Assembly (NCBI RefSeq): GCF_003369915.1
Contig: NW_022881625.1
Location: 1,426,001 to 1,490,000 of the forward strand
Reading direction: 5' to 3'
From: Drosophila miranda
Taxonomy: Eukaryota > Arthropoda > Insecta > Diptera > Drosophilidae
DNA: 64,000 nt
Shown here: in pieces, positions 20,511 through 33,138 of the stretch
Numbering within the stretch: the stretch's first letter is position 1
How the letters are laid out: each line of letters opens with the position of its first letter
Notes under the pieces: generated by a model
The model's database searches: none
The model's input: the letters and a program-made list of their open reading frames with translations, nothing else
Told to the model about the DNA's origin: nothing
Position numbers and translations under genes: made by a program

Positions 20511-21849
20511 GATACTCGCTCTCGGCTACCATTTCCCCTTCGTGTGACAAAGGTATGGGATCGCTCCAGCCCTGGCTCTCTCTTGGCTGCGATTTCCCCT
20601 TCGTGTGACGTCGGTATTAATGCTTGTGATGCTCGTCGTGGTTCCTGTGGGATCTGGTTCCGGTGTTGCTCCCCCCATTGTTTTAAATGAAAAACTCTCT
20701 CTCAGTTTCGCGACGGCGGCCTCTCTCTCGGTCTCCCTTGTAGGCGTTGGCTTCGGGCTGGCCGGGGAGAGTTGTTGATCACATCGGCGTCACTGGTCGG
20801 AGTGGGAGAGATCCGACTATTCCCCTCTTCGTGGCTCTTGTTCTGGCTGCTGCTTCTCCTTCGTGTAGCGTGGGTATTGGGATCGCTCTCTCTCTCGGCT
20901 GCTGTTTCTACTCCTTGTAGCGTGGGTATTGAGACTCAATACATCACCGAAATGCTGGCCAGCCATGGACACACGGCCACTTTTGTATGCGGTATGACAC
21001 GTCGGGCGACTAACGAGCCCCTTAACTTGTTTGCCGCCCAACTAAACTGTTAAAAATTCTTAGTTAACGCCAATAAGGAATACATTAAAATTCCGACGCC
21101 AAGCCAAGCAGCCATTTTCCCAACTCGCCCCACACACATTCACATTCCCCTTCCCAACCACTACCGACAAGCTTTATTTCCTATTTATCGCCAATGTAAA
21201 TTAAAATTCTGTGCGCCACTAAACATATATTCAAATCACAAACCACAAAGAGAATCATAAAACACAAAGATTTCTTAAACCACACACAACTACTGTCAAC
21301 GCGGCTTCGCCTGTGTAAAGTGCGGTGGTTTCGTCCACCGCACCCAGCTAAATGCGAAAATTGCGGCGGGTTTACAACTTCTTTCAACGCGGCTTCGTCT
21401 GTGTAAAGTGCGGTGGTTTCGTCCACCGCACCCAGCTAAATGCCAAAGTTGCGGCGGTACGCACCCATCCAACTACAGGGCCTATGCTGATGCTGATATG
21501 AGGATCAGCCTTGCGCCGCCACTTATATTAAGCCCGCTCCGAGGACGGGAACGGACTGAAAAGACGCAATCCATTGTAAAAGAAAACACATGTTAATGGT
21601 AAGTCTAGTGTTACCTTAACCCTCTTTACTCAAAATACTTGCATAAAAAAATACCGAATACCTACCACTACTGTAACTAGTGTTACCTTCCCATTGTTCA
21701 GCCAAAAACACTGCAACTACATGTAAAATGTAAAATATGGCATGTTTTATTTGAATTTAGTACATATACAAATCAGTAGATGGCGTATAGGAGCGGTGGC
21801 GCTGGAGTTCCTCGGCTGCTGTTTCCCCTCCTTGTAGCGTGGGTATTGG
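20511..21849 (+). repeat. S repeat, unit 1 (1.34-kb tandem repeat)
   Basis: The next unit starts with the same motif (CTCTCGGCTACCATTTCC) about 1339 bp later. Internally it repeats short blocks built on TAGCGTGGGTATTGGGATCG and holds two 88-bp repeats (21301, 21389). In one frame, 21470-21500 reads KCQSCGGTHPSNYRAY, a zinc-knuckle signature of a jockey-type Gag, but no long frame is kept. I infer a degraded non-LTR fragment amplified as a satellite-like unit. Confidence 0.75.
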
Positions 21850-23045
21850 GATCGCTCTCGGCTACCATTTCCCCTTCGTGTGACAAAGGTATGGGATCGC
21901 TCCAGCCCTGGCTCTCTCTTGGCTGCGATTTCCCCTTCGTGTGACGTCGGTATTAATGCTAGTGATGCTCGTCGTGGGTCCTGTGGGATCTGGTTCCGGT
22001 GTTGCTCCCCCCATTGTTTTAAATGAAAAACTCTCTCTCAGTTTCGCGACGGCGGCCTCTCTCTCGGTCTCCCTTGTAGGCGTTGGCTTCGGGCTGGCCG
22101 GGGAGAGTTGTTGATCACATCGGCGTCACTGGTCGGAGTGGGAGAGATCCGACTATTCCCCTCTTCGTGGCTCTTGTTCTGGCTGCTGCTTCTCCTTCGT
22201 GTAGCGTGGGTATTGGGATCGCTCTCTCTCTCTCGGCTGCTGTTTCCACTCCTTGTAGCGTGGGTATTGAGACTCAATACATCACCGAAATGCTGGCCAG
22301 CCATGGACACACGGCCACTTTTGTACGCGGTATGACACGTCGGGTGACTAACGAGCCCCTTAACTTGTTTGCCGCCCAACTAAACTGTTAAAAATTCTTA
22401 ATTAACGCCAATAAGGAATACATTAAAATTCCGACGCCAAGCCAAGCAGCCATTTTCCCAACTCGCCCCACACACATTCACATTCCCCTTCCCAACCACT
22501 ACCGACAAGCTTTATTTCCTCTTTATCGCCAATGTAAATTAAAATTCTGTGCGCCACTAAACATATATTCAAATCACAAACCACAAAGAGAATCATAAAA
22601 CACAAAGATTTCTTAAACCACACACAACTACTGTCAACGCGGCTTCGCCTGTGTAAAGTGCGGTGGTTTCGTCCACCGCACCCAGCTAAATGCGAAAATT
22701 GCGGCGGTTTAACAACTTCTGTCAACGCGGCTTCGTCTGTGAAAAGTGCGGTGGTTTCGTCCACCGCACCCAGCTAAATGCCAAAGTTGCGGCGGCTTAA
22801 CAACTTCTGTCAACGCGGCTTCGTCTGTGTAAAGTGCGGTGGTTTCGGCCACCGCACCCAGCTAAATGCCAAAGTTGCGGCGGTACGCACCCAGCCAACT
22901 ACAGGGCCTATGCTGATGCTGATATGAGGATCAGCCTTGCGCCGCCACTTATATGAAGCCCGCTCCGAGGACGGGAACGGACTGAAAAGACGCAATCCAT
23001 TGTAAAAGAAAACACATGTTAATGTTAAGTCTAGTGTTACCTTAA
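21850..23045 (+). repeat. S repeat, unit 2
   Basis: A near-identical tandem copy of the preceding unit, but with three 88-bp knuckle repeats (22639, 22727, 22815) instead of two. It ends where minisatellite sequence begins. Confidence 0.75.
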
Positions 23046-23690
23046 CTTTTGTAAGGAAGCGATCCTGGGCTGGGGTACATATCTCAGTCTACTCCAGGGT
23101 CGAAATTACAGCAATATTTATAATTTACCGGGACTCCGTATTTCGGACCGACGATGGGGGCCGCAGTCCCGCGGACGGGGGCGATCGTAGCGTGGGACGG
23201 GGCAGTTGGTTTCACCGAGAACACTCCGGTTATCGCCGAATAGCGCCTTCAGGGCCCCACCGAACTCAGAATCAATACGGAGGTCTTTACTATGCGATAA
23301 TACCGAGAGGTGTCGCCGAGAGTACCTAGGCTATCGCCGGACAGTACTTACGGGACCCTGTCGGCCTACGAATTGATACGACGCGGAAAGGGGAACTTTG
23401 CTATGCGGAAATACCGACAAGTATCGCCGAGAATGCCTAGGCAATCGCCGGATAGCACTTACGGGACGCCGCCGAACTAAGAATTACTACGGGGGTCGGG
23501 GATATCGACAGGCATCGCCGAGAATGCCTAGGCAATCGCCGGATAGCACTTACGGGACGCTGTCGTACTAAGAATTACTACGGAGGTCGGGGGTACCGAC
23601 GCGTATCGCCGAGAGCGCTTAGGCAATCGCCGGATAGCACTCACGGGACACTATCGGGCTAAACATTACGGCGAAAATCTTTATCATACG
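23046..23690 (+). repeat. minisatellite block, short arm
   Basis: Consecutive imperfect units containing TATCGCCGAGA, CCTAGGC, TCGCCGGA and CTTACGGGAC. Full units in the other arm are 111 bp, with shorter variants of about 90 bp. This arm has only about five. It is inverted relative to 30745-31935, and its frame equivalent to that arm's ORF has an in-frame TGA, so this side is not coding. Confidence 0.75.
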
Positions 23691-25265
23691 GGGCAGGCCC
23701 ATCAAAGCCATTAAATAAAACATAAACGAATAAAAATGCTGCCATACACACTTGCAAAATCATACGGCCTGACAAATTCAAATCGAATGCAGTGCGTTGG
23801 TGATTGCTAGAATAGCCAAAAACAGACACACACACACAAACACCCATTACACTTGGGCGGCCGGACCTGTGCCGTTCGAGTTATGTGTGTCGTGTCCGCC
23901 ATCGTCCTTAGTTGGTGGCCGGATCCAGTGCCATGGCATTCAGAGTGCCCTATGGTCCTGGAAAAGGAAAAATCCATCAGCCACACATACGATTAAAAAG
24001 GGCTCTCAAAATACTTACCGCCAGCCATTCAGACACACACACACAAACATCCATTACACTTGGGCGGCCGGACCTGTGCCGTTCGAGTTATGTGTGTCGT
24101 GTCCGCCATCGTCCTTAGTTGGTGGCCGGACCAGTGCCACTCGCTCTACATTAGGGCCACAATTGCCGACGCACACACACACTCACATCCATTTCACTTT
24201 GGCGGCCGGACCCGTGTCGCCACAGTAATATGTGTGCCGTCTACTCCTGGCTCCCAGCTGGTGCCACTGGTTGGAGTGCCACTGGTTCTCCAAGAGGGCA
24301 GCCACAGCCACAACGACGACGAGGTGCTAATTGCACCTACTTCTGACGACTTCGGACGACGCCAATTTCGACGACCAGGGGGGACGACGGGGTCGGCCGG
24401 TATGCAACGCAATTTCTTTACAAGCATTGTGTTTTGCTATGCCGGCCGATGCTCCGCTGTTTCTTGTCTTCCCTGTAATTACTGAAAAAGATATAGACAT
24501 TATTTTAAATTGTTATGTTATTGTAATATTGTAAACGTAAATCAATTGTACCTGTTTTGTCTCGTCTTTGTTTTAGTAATATTGTAAACGTAAATCAATT
24601 GTACCTGTTTTGTCTCGTCTTTGTTCCAGTGTAGTATCTCTTTTATTACCTGTTTTTCCATCGTCTTCACTCCAGTCTACTACCTATCTGTATTGTTATT
24701 TCTGCAAGTGCTTGTCTCTTTTTATTTAGTATATTTCCTCTTATTTTCCACGCAAAGCACCTGCATTGTTTACCCTTTCTCTTTATCTATTCCTCAATTG
24801 ACTACGTGTTGCAACACTGCACTTTCTGAATTTTCGATCTCATTTCTTTAACCCCTTCTTCCCCCCCCCATTGTTATTTTCGTAATTAGTGCGGTTCTCC
24901 GACACCCCACTACAAAATTATTACAATCTGTGATAAATCTTCGGCGGCAACGGTGCTGACAATTGATTATCGGTTTCAAATCGACTTTCAAATCAGCATC
25001 AGTTGCCGCCACACCACCACTACGGCCTAAATTGAGCCAAAAATGCTAGTCTTCGCATAAAACAACTACGCCCCCTATAAACTGCCCGCCCACATGTACA
25101 TGCTACATTCCTAGTCGTCTGCCCTCAGCAGGCGGCAAGGGTAGTAGAGGGGACTGAAGACCACATACCGCATTACAGCCAACAAAACATCAAGTTGACG
25201 AACTCACAGGGGATTGCAAATCAAATTTTAAGTGTGGGAGAATTACAAAGAAGAGACAGCATACC
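23691..25265 (+). mobile_element. 3' region of a Gag-only element, isolated fragment
   Basis: Plus-strand element sequence from downstream of gag (two CA-bearing repeats at about 23820-24190) through the GC-rich block, the C-tract (24863-24870) and the conserved block, ending at the AGACAGCATAC motif where S-repeat DNA begins. A ~40-bp AT-rich stretch containing TGTACCTG is duplicated at 24530-24610. No gag is attached. It is the inverted partner of 28561-30744. Confidence 0.75.
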
Positions 25266-26215
25266 AGCCAATGGGGGGAGCAACACCGGAACCAGATCCC
25301 ACAGGAACCACGACGAGCATCACTAGCATTAATACTGACGTCACACGAAGGGGAAATCGCAGCCAAGAGAGAGCCAGGGCTGGAGCGATCCCATACCTTT
25401 GTCACACGAAGGGAAAATGGTAGCCGAGAGCGATCCCAATACCCACGCTACAAGGAGGGGAAACAGCAGCCGAGGAACTCCAGCGCCACCGCTCCTATAC
25501 GCCATCTACTTATTTGTATATGTACTAAATTCAAATAATACATGCCATATTTTACATTTTACATGTAGTTGCAGTGTTTTTGGCTGAACAATGGGAAGGT
25601 AACACTAGTTACAGTAGTGGTAGGTATTCGGTATTTTTTTATGCAAGTATTTTGAGTAAAGAAAGTTAAGGTAACACTAGACTTAACATTAACATGTGTT
25701 TTCTTTTACAATGGATTGCGTCTTTTCAGTCCGTTCCCGTCCTCGGAGCGGGCTTCATATAAGTGGCGGCGCAAGGCTGATCCTCATATCAGTATCAGAA
25801 TAGGCCCTGTAGTTGGATGGGTGCGTACCGCCGCAACTTTGGCATTTAGCCCTGTGCGGTGGACGAAACCAGCGCACTTTACACAGGCGAAGCCGCGTTG
25901 ACAGTAGTTGTGTGTGGTTTAAGAAATCTTTGTGTTTTATGATTCTCTTTGTGGTTTGTGATTTGAATATATGTTTAGTGGCGCACAGAATTTTAATTTA
26001 CATTGGCGAGAAAGAGGAAATAAAGCTTGTCGGTAGTGGTTGGGAAGGGGAATGTGAATGTGTGTGGGGCGAGTTGGGAAAATGGATGCTTGGCTTGGCG
26101 TCGGCATTTTAATGTATTCCTTATTGGCGTTAATTAAGAATTTTTAACAGTTTAGTTGGGCGGCAAACAAGTTAAGGGGCTCGTTAGTCGCCCGACGTGT
26201 CACACCGCTTCATCT
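25266..26215 (-). repeat. S repeat, inverted, shortened
   Basis: Reverse complement of the S unit with only one 88-bp knuckle repeat (around 25870). It joins directly to the 3' flank of chimera copy B. Confidence 0.75.
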
Positions 26216-26762
26216 GCCTCGTCGATCATCTGTAACTGTATCTGTATCTGTATCTGTAAAAAGGAGCCTAGAATTTCTTAGATCTGTGTTCTTCTACCAT
26301 CCTCTACATGGATTGGTTCCACATTAATCCTAAAGATGCACAAATTTTATAGCTTGAACAAAAAAAAAAAAAACACATACAATAATCGCATATCACATAT
26401 TATGTTTTTTGTGGAGAGGGGGAGGGTTCCAAAGTATTTACACGGTTCAATGTTTGCACGGGTAATATAATGGAGATTCTCTTGGTAAAGATTTTATTCG
26501 TAATTTATTCGCCCAACTATCGAGAAAGACTCGCGTGTGCCGTACGATACGATCCATTACGATACGATATCGTCTGTGGGCTATATATGTATGTATATTG
26601 ATGTGTGCATATATATGTACAATCCGAAGAGAGGATTACTCTTGTTTTGTTCTCTTTCCTAGATGATAATATCGTATCAGTGGTTCTGGAAGGGGGTGCT
26701 TAAACTTACGACGAAAGCTATAATCCAGTGGATGGGTCGGAATAGGTGTCCTGTTCCTCCGC
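26216..26762 (-). other. 3' flank/UTR of the chimera, copy B
   Basis: Near-identical to 5684-6239 in reverse orientation, including the homopolymer A/T run, TATA/CATA repeats and AATAAA-like motifs. I see no coding region. Confidence 0.55.
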
Positions 26763-27675
26763 TCAGACATAGACCTCTCCTGTCTTGACCTCGGGACTGT
26801 GTTTGGCGAGGGTTGATGTAGCACTCGTGGCCGTTGCCGTTGCCGTGGCGCCGCTCTGGGGCAGGGCGATCGTGCCACCGGATGAAGAGTTGTCCACTGT
26901 ATCCACTGTGGGGGCTCCTGCCGAACGCACCGAGGAGCGCACTGTGGGGTCCTGCAGGTTGAAGCTCAGACTGAAGCTGTTGTTCCGCGAAATGTTGCCG
27001 TTGCCGCTGCCGTTCACGGGCTTCACGGACAGGAGGGCCGTGGTGGTGATGCCGCCGCCGCCGCCCGCACCCAGCCCCACGGTCATGCCGTTGCTGGAGC
27101 CACTGTTGCTGTAGCCGTCCTGCTCCTGGGCCAGGTCCACGATGGACAGGGACGAGGGGACGCGCTGAATGGAGAGCGAGACGGGGATCGTGGTGATGAC
27201 GTCATTGGGCTCGTAGCCACTGGCCGTTGTCGTGATGGTCGGCAGCTGGGCGTTCGCCGCGATGGGAAGGATGCTCAGGGTCCCCGTGGGAATGGTGTAC
27301 CCGCCGCCGCTGCTGTTGGCCATCGTGAAGGGAAACGACAGCGTGGTGATGTTCGTGGCAGCGGAGAGGGCTACGGAATCGAGAATCGAAGGGAGAGAGA
27401 TTGTGGTTGGAGTATCTGAATCTGCATCTGCGGGAGTATCTGTGCCCGGTACTCACTGCTGTGAACTCGCTGTAAATGATGACCACTGCGGGCAGGGTCA
27501 ACGCCTTGACGCAGCACATGAGGAACCCAAAGAAGAGCCACGCGATCTCCCCGCAGGTGGAGAAGCAGAAGAGCTGCAGGAAGCCGATCGGCTGTGTGGG
27601 CTCCAGTCCTGCGGCCACCGGCGCCTCATCCAGGGACTTGCCATCGGTTGTCGTCGTGCCAGAAGCCTCGTCCAT
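26763..27675 (-). CDS. Mdr65-like exon 1 + unknown last exon chimera, copy B
   Basis: Exon 1 runs 27675-27457 (73 codons, Mdr65-like N-terminus with its first membrane segment; one Arg-to-Cys change against copies A and C). The intron is 27456-27371 (GTGAGT to CGTAG, 86 bp) and exon 2 is 27370-26763. The natural frame of exon 2 (LSAATNITTLSFPFT, then ATG 27323, 186 codons, ending KTGEVYV) needs a phase-1 join, but exon 1 ends in phase 0, so splicing puts them out of frame. Exon 2 encodes a Ser/Thr/Gly/Ala-rich tail with a possible PDZ-binding end; I do not recognise its parent gene. Either only exon 2 is translated from its internal ATG, or the transcript is non-coding. Confidence 0.6.
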
Positions 27676-28330
27676 CTATCGGTACGACGAAGGACGGAGG
27701 AATAGTGTTACTCGAGCCAAGACCCGCGATTTATTCACAGACACGGACAGAGACAGACGGCACGCAAAGGTTAATTCAATTACTGCCACACTCTCAGAGG
27801 CAGGTATCTGTATCTGTGGCTGTGGCAAGGGTACAGCAGCTACTTTGTATCTTTTGCCATAGTTCTCTCTCATTGACCCGCGGGGTTAACGAGTAATAGA
27901 ATCTACCGTTTATTATTGGACATTCCAACGCCAATTTGGAGCGATTCGATTCGATTCGATTCCCTTTCAGAGGCCCGTACAGAAATCTGTGTGGCGCCAT
28001 TCGCCCCCTGCCCCCTCTCCTCGTCGTGGGATGGATGATCACCTTTTAATTGATTTTCAACACTTTGATCCTTCAGATACTGTATCTATGCACTGATTTC
28101 TGCAGAAGATCCGTTACTGCTCACTCGGACCGCCCAAGCGCGACTGCTGGAACACCGTCCGCGGAGCCACCCATTTATGTTGATTCCCCGATGTGGATGC
28201 TGGACAGAGTACTCGGGCTTGGGCATGAGTACTCGTGAGTGTATCGTATCAATCGCGCGCTTTGGGGTTTACAATTCTAATTGATCTCCGCTTTCCGCTC
28301 TTGGGGTAGGTTCCGCCGAAAGAGGCGCTT
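27676..28330 (-). other. 5' flank of chimera copy B
   Basis: Reverse copy of the 4165-4890 spacer. It holds the presumptive leader and promoter region of the Mdr65-like exon. No clear TATA or initiator could be singled out. Confidence 0.4.
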
Positions 28331-28438
28331 CAATTTACAATGAAAGCAAAAGAGGCATTCTGTAGAGGGTTTTTCTTTTTTTTGCTTTTCTTTTCTTTAT
28401 TCTTTTTCTTTCATTTGGAGGGTGGAAGGTGCAACAAT

Positions 28439-28560
28439 CTAAAACGGAGGCAGACTCTTGAGCCTCCTGCTGGTGCGCAGCACGAATGGTGCCGGCTGAT
28501 TTGTACCGGCATTTCCTCCAGCGGGAACGACTTCGGGAGCAGCTACGGGAGCGACTGCGG
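28439..28560 (-). pseudogene. basic-protein gene, 3' fragment (copy B)
   Basis: The last ~40 codons, with the same TAG stop (28439-28441), Ala/Pro/Val repeat and RTSRRLKSLPPF end. It breaks at about 28560 into element 3'-region sequence, so the start and body are missing. Confidence 0.7.
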
Positions 28561-30744
28561 GAGGGAAAAAGAAAAAGAGAGGGACAAAATATTCGGCACT
28601 TTGACGGAGGGACTAAACCTCAGACACGTCTCGACTCCACAACGTTCACGACACGACTTTCCATTTGCAAGTGTGTGTGTGTGTGTGTGGTGTGAGTCAA
28701 GAAAGTGAAGTGGGGCCCCCCTGGAAGAAGGGGTTAAAGAAATGAGATCGAAAATTCAGAAAGTGCAGTGTTGCAACACGTAGTCAATTGAGGAATAGAT
28801 AAAGAGAAAAGGTAAACAATGCAGGTTCTTTGCGTGCAAAATAAGAGGAAATATACTAAATAACGAGGGGGAACGTTGTGAGTTGCTGCGAACACCGCAA
28901 CTCTACGGTTATACCCGATACTAAGTCAGTATGGCTCTCCTTCGGCAGACGCCGCTAATATTAAACGACACGACAAAGAGTGCGTGCGAGAGAGACGGAA
29001 AATCAGTCTGGGGCGAAATTTTGAGATACACGTTTTATAGTAACGCAGGAGTGCGGATACCAAATTTGGTTACTCTAGCCTTAATAGTCTCTGAGATTTT
29101 TGAACATTCCCAGATTTTCGTCCTTTGCGGGGGCGGAAGGGGGTGTGGCGAAATTTTGAAACAAACTCGTCTCGGTCCGATATATTAGGAGTGTGGATAC
29201 CAAATTTGGTTGCTCTAGCTTTGAGCTCTAGTCTCTGAGATCTAGGCGCTAATGTTTTACTCTTAGCAAAGCCGCCTATGCTACGTGTGTGTTAGAGAGA
29301 GACAGGGCGAGAAAAAATGAAATTGTTTTCTTGATGCTGGCTATAATAATTATACGATCCAATTCAGATTCCGCTGTCTTAAAGATTTCTCATATCTTTA
29401 AAATTGTGGATGCCACAGATTTTCGTCCTTTGTGGGGGCGGAAGTGGGCGGGGCGAAGTTTTGAAATATTTTTCTAGCAGTGACATATCACAGAAGTCTG
29501 GATCCAAAACATCGTTGCTCTAGCTCTTATAGTCTTTGAGCACTAGGCGCTGAAGGGGACGGACAGACGGACAGACATGGCTCAATCGACTCGGCTGTTG
29601 ATGCTGATCAAGAATATATATACTTTATGGGGTCGGAAACGATTCCTTCTGGACGTTACACACATCCACTTTTACCACAAATCTAATATCCCCCAATACT
29701 CATTTTGAGTATCGGGTATAAAAAGAGACAAGCACTTGCAGAAATAACAATACAGATAAGTAGTAGACTGGAGTGAAGACGACGGAAAAAAAGGTAATAA
29801 AAGAGATACTACACTGGAACAAAGACGAGACAAAACAGGTACAATTGACTTACGTTTACAATATTACAATAAACATAACAATTTAAAATAATGTCTATAT
29901 CTTTTTCTATAATTACAGGGAAGACAAGAAAAAGCGGAGCATCGGCCGGCATAGCAAAACACAATGCTTGTAAAGACATTGCGTTGCATACCGGCCGACC
30001 CCGTCGTCCCCCTGGTCGTCGAAATTGGCGTCGTCCGAAGTCTTCAGAAGTAGGTGCAATTAGCACCTCGTCGTCGTTGTGGCTGTGGCTGCCCTCTTGG
30101 AGAACCAGTGGCACTGGTCCGGCCACCAGCTGGGAGCCAGGAGTAGACAGCACACATATTACTGTGGCGACACGGGTCCGACCGCCAAAGTGAAATGGAT
30201 GTGAGTGTGTATGTGCGTCGGCAATTGTGGCCGTAATGTAGAGCGAGTGGCACTGGTCCGGCCACCAACTAAGGACGATGGCGGACACGACACACATAAC
30301 TCGAACGGCACAGGTCCGGCCGCCCAAGTGTAATGGATGTTTGTGTGTGTGTGTCTGAATGGCTGGCGGTAAGTATTTTGAGAGCCCTTTTTAATCGTAT
30401 GTGTGGCTGATGGATTTTTCCTTTTCCAGGACCATAGGGCACTCTGAATGCCATGGCACTGGATCCGGCCACCAACTAAGGACGATGGCGGACACGACAC
30501 ACATAACTCGAACGGCACAGATCCGGCCGCCCAAGTGTAATGGGTGTTTGTGTGTGTGTGTCTGTTTTTGGCTATTCTAGCAATCACCAACGCACTGCAT
30601 TCGATTTGAATTTGTCAGGCCGTATGATTTTGCAAGTGTGTATGGCAGCATTTTTATTCGTTTATGTTTTATTTAATGGCTGTGATGGCGGCAGCGTCCG
30701 TTGTTCATTTCTGTTGTGGCATGCGAGTGATATGCATACCTGCC
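28561..30744 (-). mobile_element. 3' region of a Gag-only element, inverted and split by DINE-1
   Basis: Minus-strand element 3' region: terminal blocks (28561-28700), a deletion at about 28715 that removes the conserved 400-bp block, then the AT-rich section, GC-rich block and two CA-bearing repeats up to about 30590, followed by the stretch downstream of gag. A DINE-1 copy (28864-29720) interrupts it at ACTAAATA/AAAAGAGAC. Confidence 0.75.
28864..29720 (+). mobile_element. DINE-1: DINE-1/mini-me (Helentron-type) element 1
   Basis: Begins CGAGGGGGAACGTTGTGAG with the inverted pair GAGTTGCTGCG/CGCAACTC, carries repeated GGGGGCGGAAG blocks, a short GACGGACAGACG microsatellite (29560-29580), the core TCAATCGACTCGG, a TATATATA stretch and ends in TCGGGTATA. 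These are the hallmarks of DINE-1/mini-me, non-coding rolling-circle-type elements of Drosophila. No ORF is expected. Confidence 0.8.
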
Positions 30745-31935
30745 CCGTATGATAAAGATTTTCGCCGTAATGTTTAGCCCGATAGTGTCCCGTGAGTGCT
30801 ATACGGCGATTGCCTAAGCGCTCTCGGCGATACGCGTCGGTACCCCCGACCCCCGTAGTAATTCTTAGTTCGACAGCGTCCCGTAAGTGCTATCCGGCGA
30901 TTGCCTAGGCATTCTCGGCGATGCCTGTCGATATCCCCGCCCCCGTAGTAATTCTTAGTTCGGCGGCGTCCCGTAAGTGCTATCCGGCGATTGCCTAGGC
31001 ATTCTCGGCGATACTTGTCGGTATTTCCGCATAGCAAAGTTCCCCTTTCCGCGTCGTAGTAATTCTTAGGCCGACAGGGTCCCGTAAGTACCGTCCGGCG
31101 ATAGCCTAGGTACTCTCGGCGATACTTGTCGGTATTCCCGCATAGCAAAGTTCCCCTTTCCGCGTCGTAGTAATTCTTAGGCCGACAGGGTCCCGTAAGT
31201 ACCGTCCGGCGATAGCCTAGGTACTCTCGGCGATACTTGTCGGTATTCCCGCATAGCATAGTCCCCCTTTCCGCTTCGTAGTAACTCTCAGGCCGACAGG
31301 GTCCCGTAAGTACCGTCCGGCGATAGCCTAGGTACTCTTGGCGATACTTGTCGGTATTCCCGCATAGCAAAGTTCCCCTTTCCGCGTCGTAGTAATTCTT
31401 AGGCCGACAGGGTCCCGTAAGTACCGTCCGGCGATAGCCTAGGTACTCTCGGCGATACTTGCCGGTATTTCCGCATAGCAAAGTTCCCCTTTCCGCGTCG
31501 TAGTAATTCTTAGGCCGACAGGGTCCCGTAAGTACCGTCCGGCGATAGCCTAGGTACTCTCGGCGATACTTGTCGGTATTCCCGCATAGCATAGTCCCCC
31601 TTTCCGCTTCGTAGTAACTCTCAGGCCGGCGGGGTCCCGTAAGTACTGTCCGGCGATAGCCTAGGTACTCTCGGCGACACCTGTCGGTATTATCGCATAG
31701 TAAAGATCTCCGTATTGATTCTGAGTTCGGTGGGGCCCTGAAGGCGCTATTCGGCGATAACCGGAGTGTTCTCGGTGAAACCAACTGCCCCGTCCCACGC
31801 TACGATCGCCCACGTCCGCGGGACTGCGGCCCCGTCCCCCATCGTCGGTCCGAAATACGGAGTCCCGGCAAATTGTAAATATTGCTGTAATTTCGACCCT
31901 GGAGTAGACTGAGATATGTACCCCAGCCCAGGATC
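30745..31935 (-). repeat. 111-bp minisatellite block with an open reading frame, long arm
   Basis: At least seven units of 111 bp plus shorter ~90-bp units. All these lengths are multiples of three, so one minus frame stays open for 336 codons (31784-30774) and reads as a 37-residue repeat containing KYRREYLGYRRTVLTGPCRP. The frame begins with TTG, not ATG, no domain is recognisable, and the inverted copy at 23046-23690 has a stop. I treat it as a minisatellite that happens to stay open, with coding function unproven. Confidence 0.75.
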
Positions 31936-33138
31936 GCTTCCTTACAAAAGTTAAGGTAACACTAGACTTAACATTAACATGTGTTTTCTTTTACAATGGA
32001 TTGCGTCTTTTCTGTCCGTTCCCGTCCTCGGAGCGGGCTTCATATAAGTGGCGGCGCAAGGCTGATCCTCATATCAGCATCAGCATAGGCCCTGTAGTTG
32101 GCTGGGTGCGTACCGCCGCAACTTTGGCATTTATCTGGGTGCGGTGGACGAAACCACCGCACTTTACACAGACGAAGCCGCGTTGACAGAAGTTGTTAAA
32201 CCGCCGCAACTTTGGCATTTAACTGGGTGCGGTGGACGAAACCACCGCACTTTACACAGACGAAGCCGCGTTGACAGAAGTTGTTAAACCGCCGCAATTT
32301 TCGCATTTAGCTGGGTGCGGTGGACGAAACCACCGCACTTTACACAGGCGAAGCCGCGTTGACAGTAGTTGTGTGTGGTTTAAGAAATCTTTGTGTTTTA
32401 TGATTCTCTTTGTGGTTTGTGATTTGAATATATGTTTAGTGGCGCACAGAATTTTAATTTACATTGGCGATAAATAGGAAATAAAGCTTGTCGGTAGTGG
32501 TTGGGAAGGGGAATGTGAATGTGTGTGGGGCGAGTTGGGAAAATGGCTGCTTGGCTTGGCGTCGGAATTTTAATGTATTCCTTATTGGCGTTAATTAAGA
32601 ATTTTTAACAGTTTAGTTGGGCGGCAAACAAGTTAAGGGGCTCGTTAGTCGCCCGACGTGTCATACCGCGTACAAAAGTGGCCGTGTGTCCATGGCTGGC
32701 CAGCATTTCGGTGATGTATTGAGTCTCAATACCCACGCTACAAGGAGTGGAAACAGCAGCCGAGAGAGAGAGCGATCCCAATACCCACGCTACACGAAGG
32801 AGAAGCAGCAGCCAGAACAAGAGCCACGAAGAGGGGAATAGTCGGATCTCTCCCACTCCGACCAGTGACGCCGATGTGATCAACAACTCTCCCCGGCCAG
32901 CCCGAAGCCAACGCCTACAAGGGAGACCGAGAGAGAGGCCGCCGTCGCGAAACTGAGAGAGAGTTTTTCATTTAAAACAATGGGGGGAGCAACACCGGAA
33001 CCAGATCCCACAGGAACCACGACGAGCATCACTAGCATTAATACCGACGTCACACGAAGGGGAAATCGCAGCCAAGAGAGAGCCAGGGCTGGAGCGATCC
33101 CATACCTTTGTCACACGAAGGGGAAATGGTAGCCGAGA
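31936..33138 (-). repeat. S repeat, inverted unit 1
   Basis: Reverse complement of 21850-23045, with three 88-bp knuckle repeats (about 32100-32370) and the same join to the minisatellite. Confidence 0.75.

Noticed and set aside
22621..22902. Zinc-finger protein gene
   Set aside because: The Cys-rich words come from a repeated gag knuckle fragment and the 88-bp period destroys any continuous frame.
30774..31784. 336-codon protein gene
   Set aside because: Starts with TTG, no ATG nearby, consists wholly of minisatellite units, and the inverted copy is stopped; kept only as a repeat and a finding.
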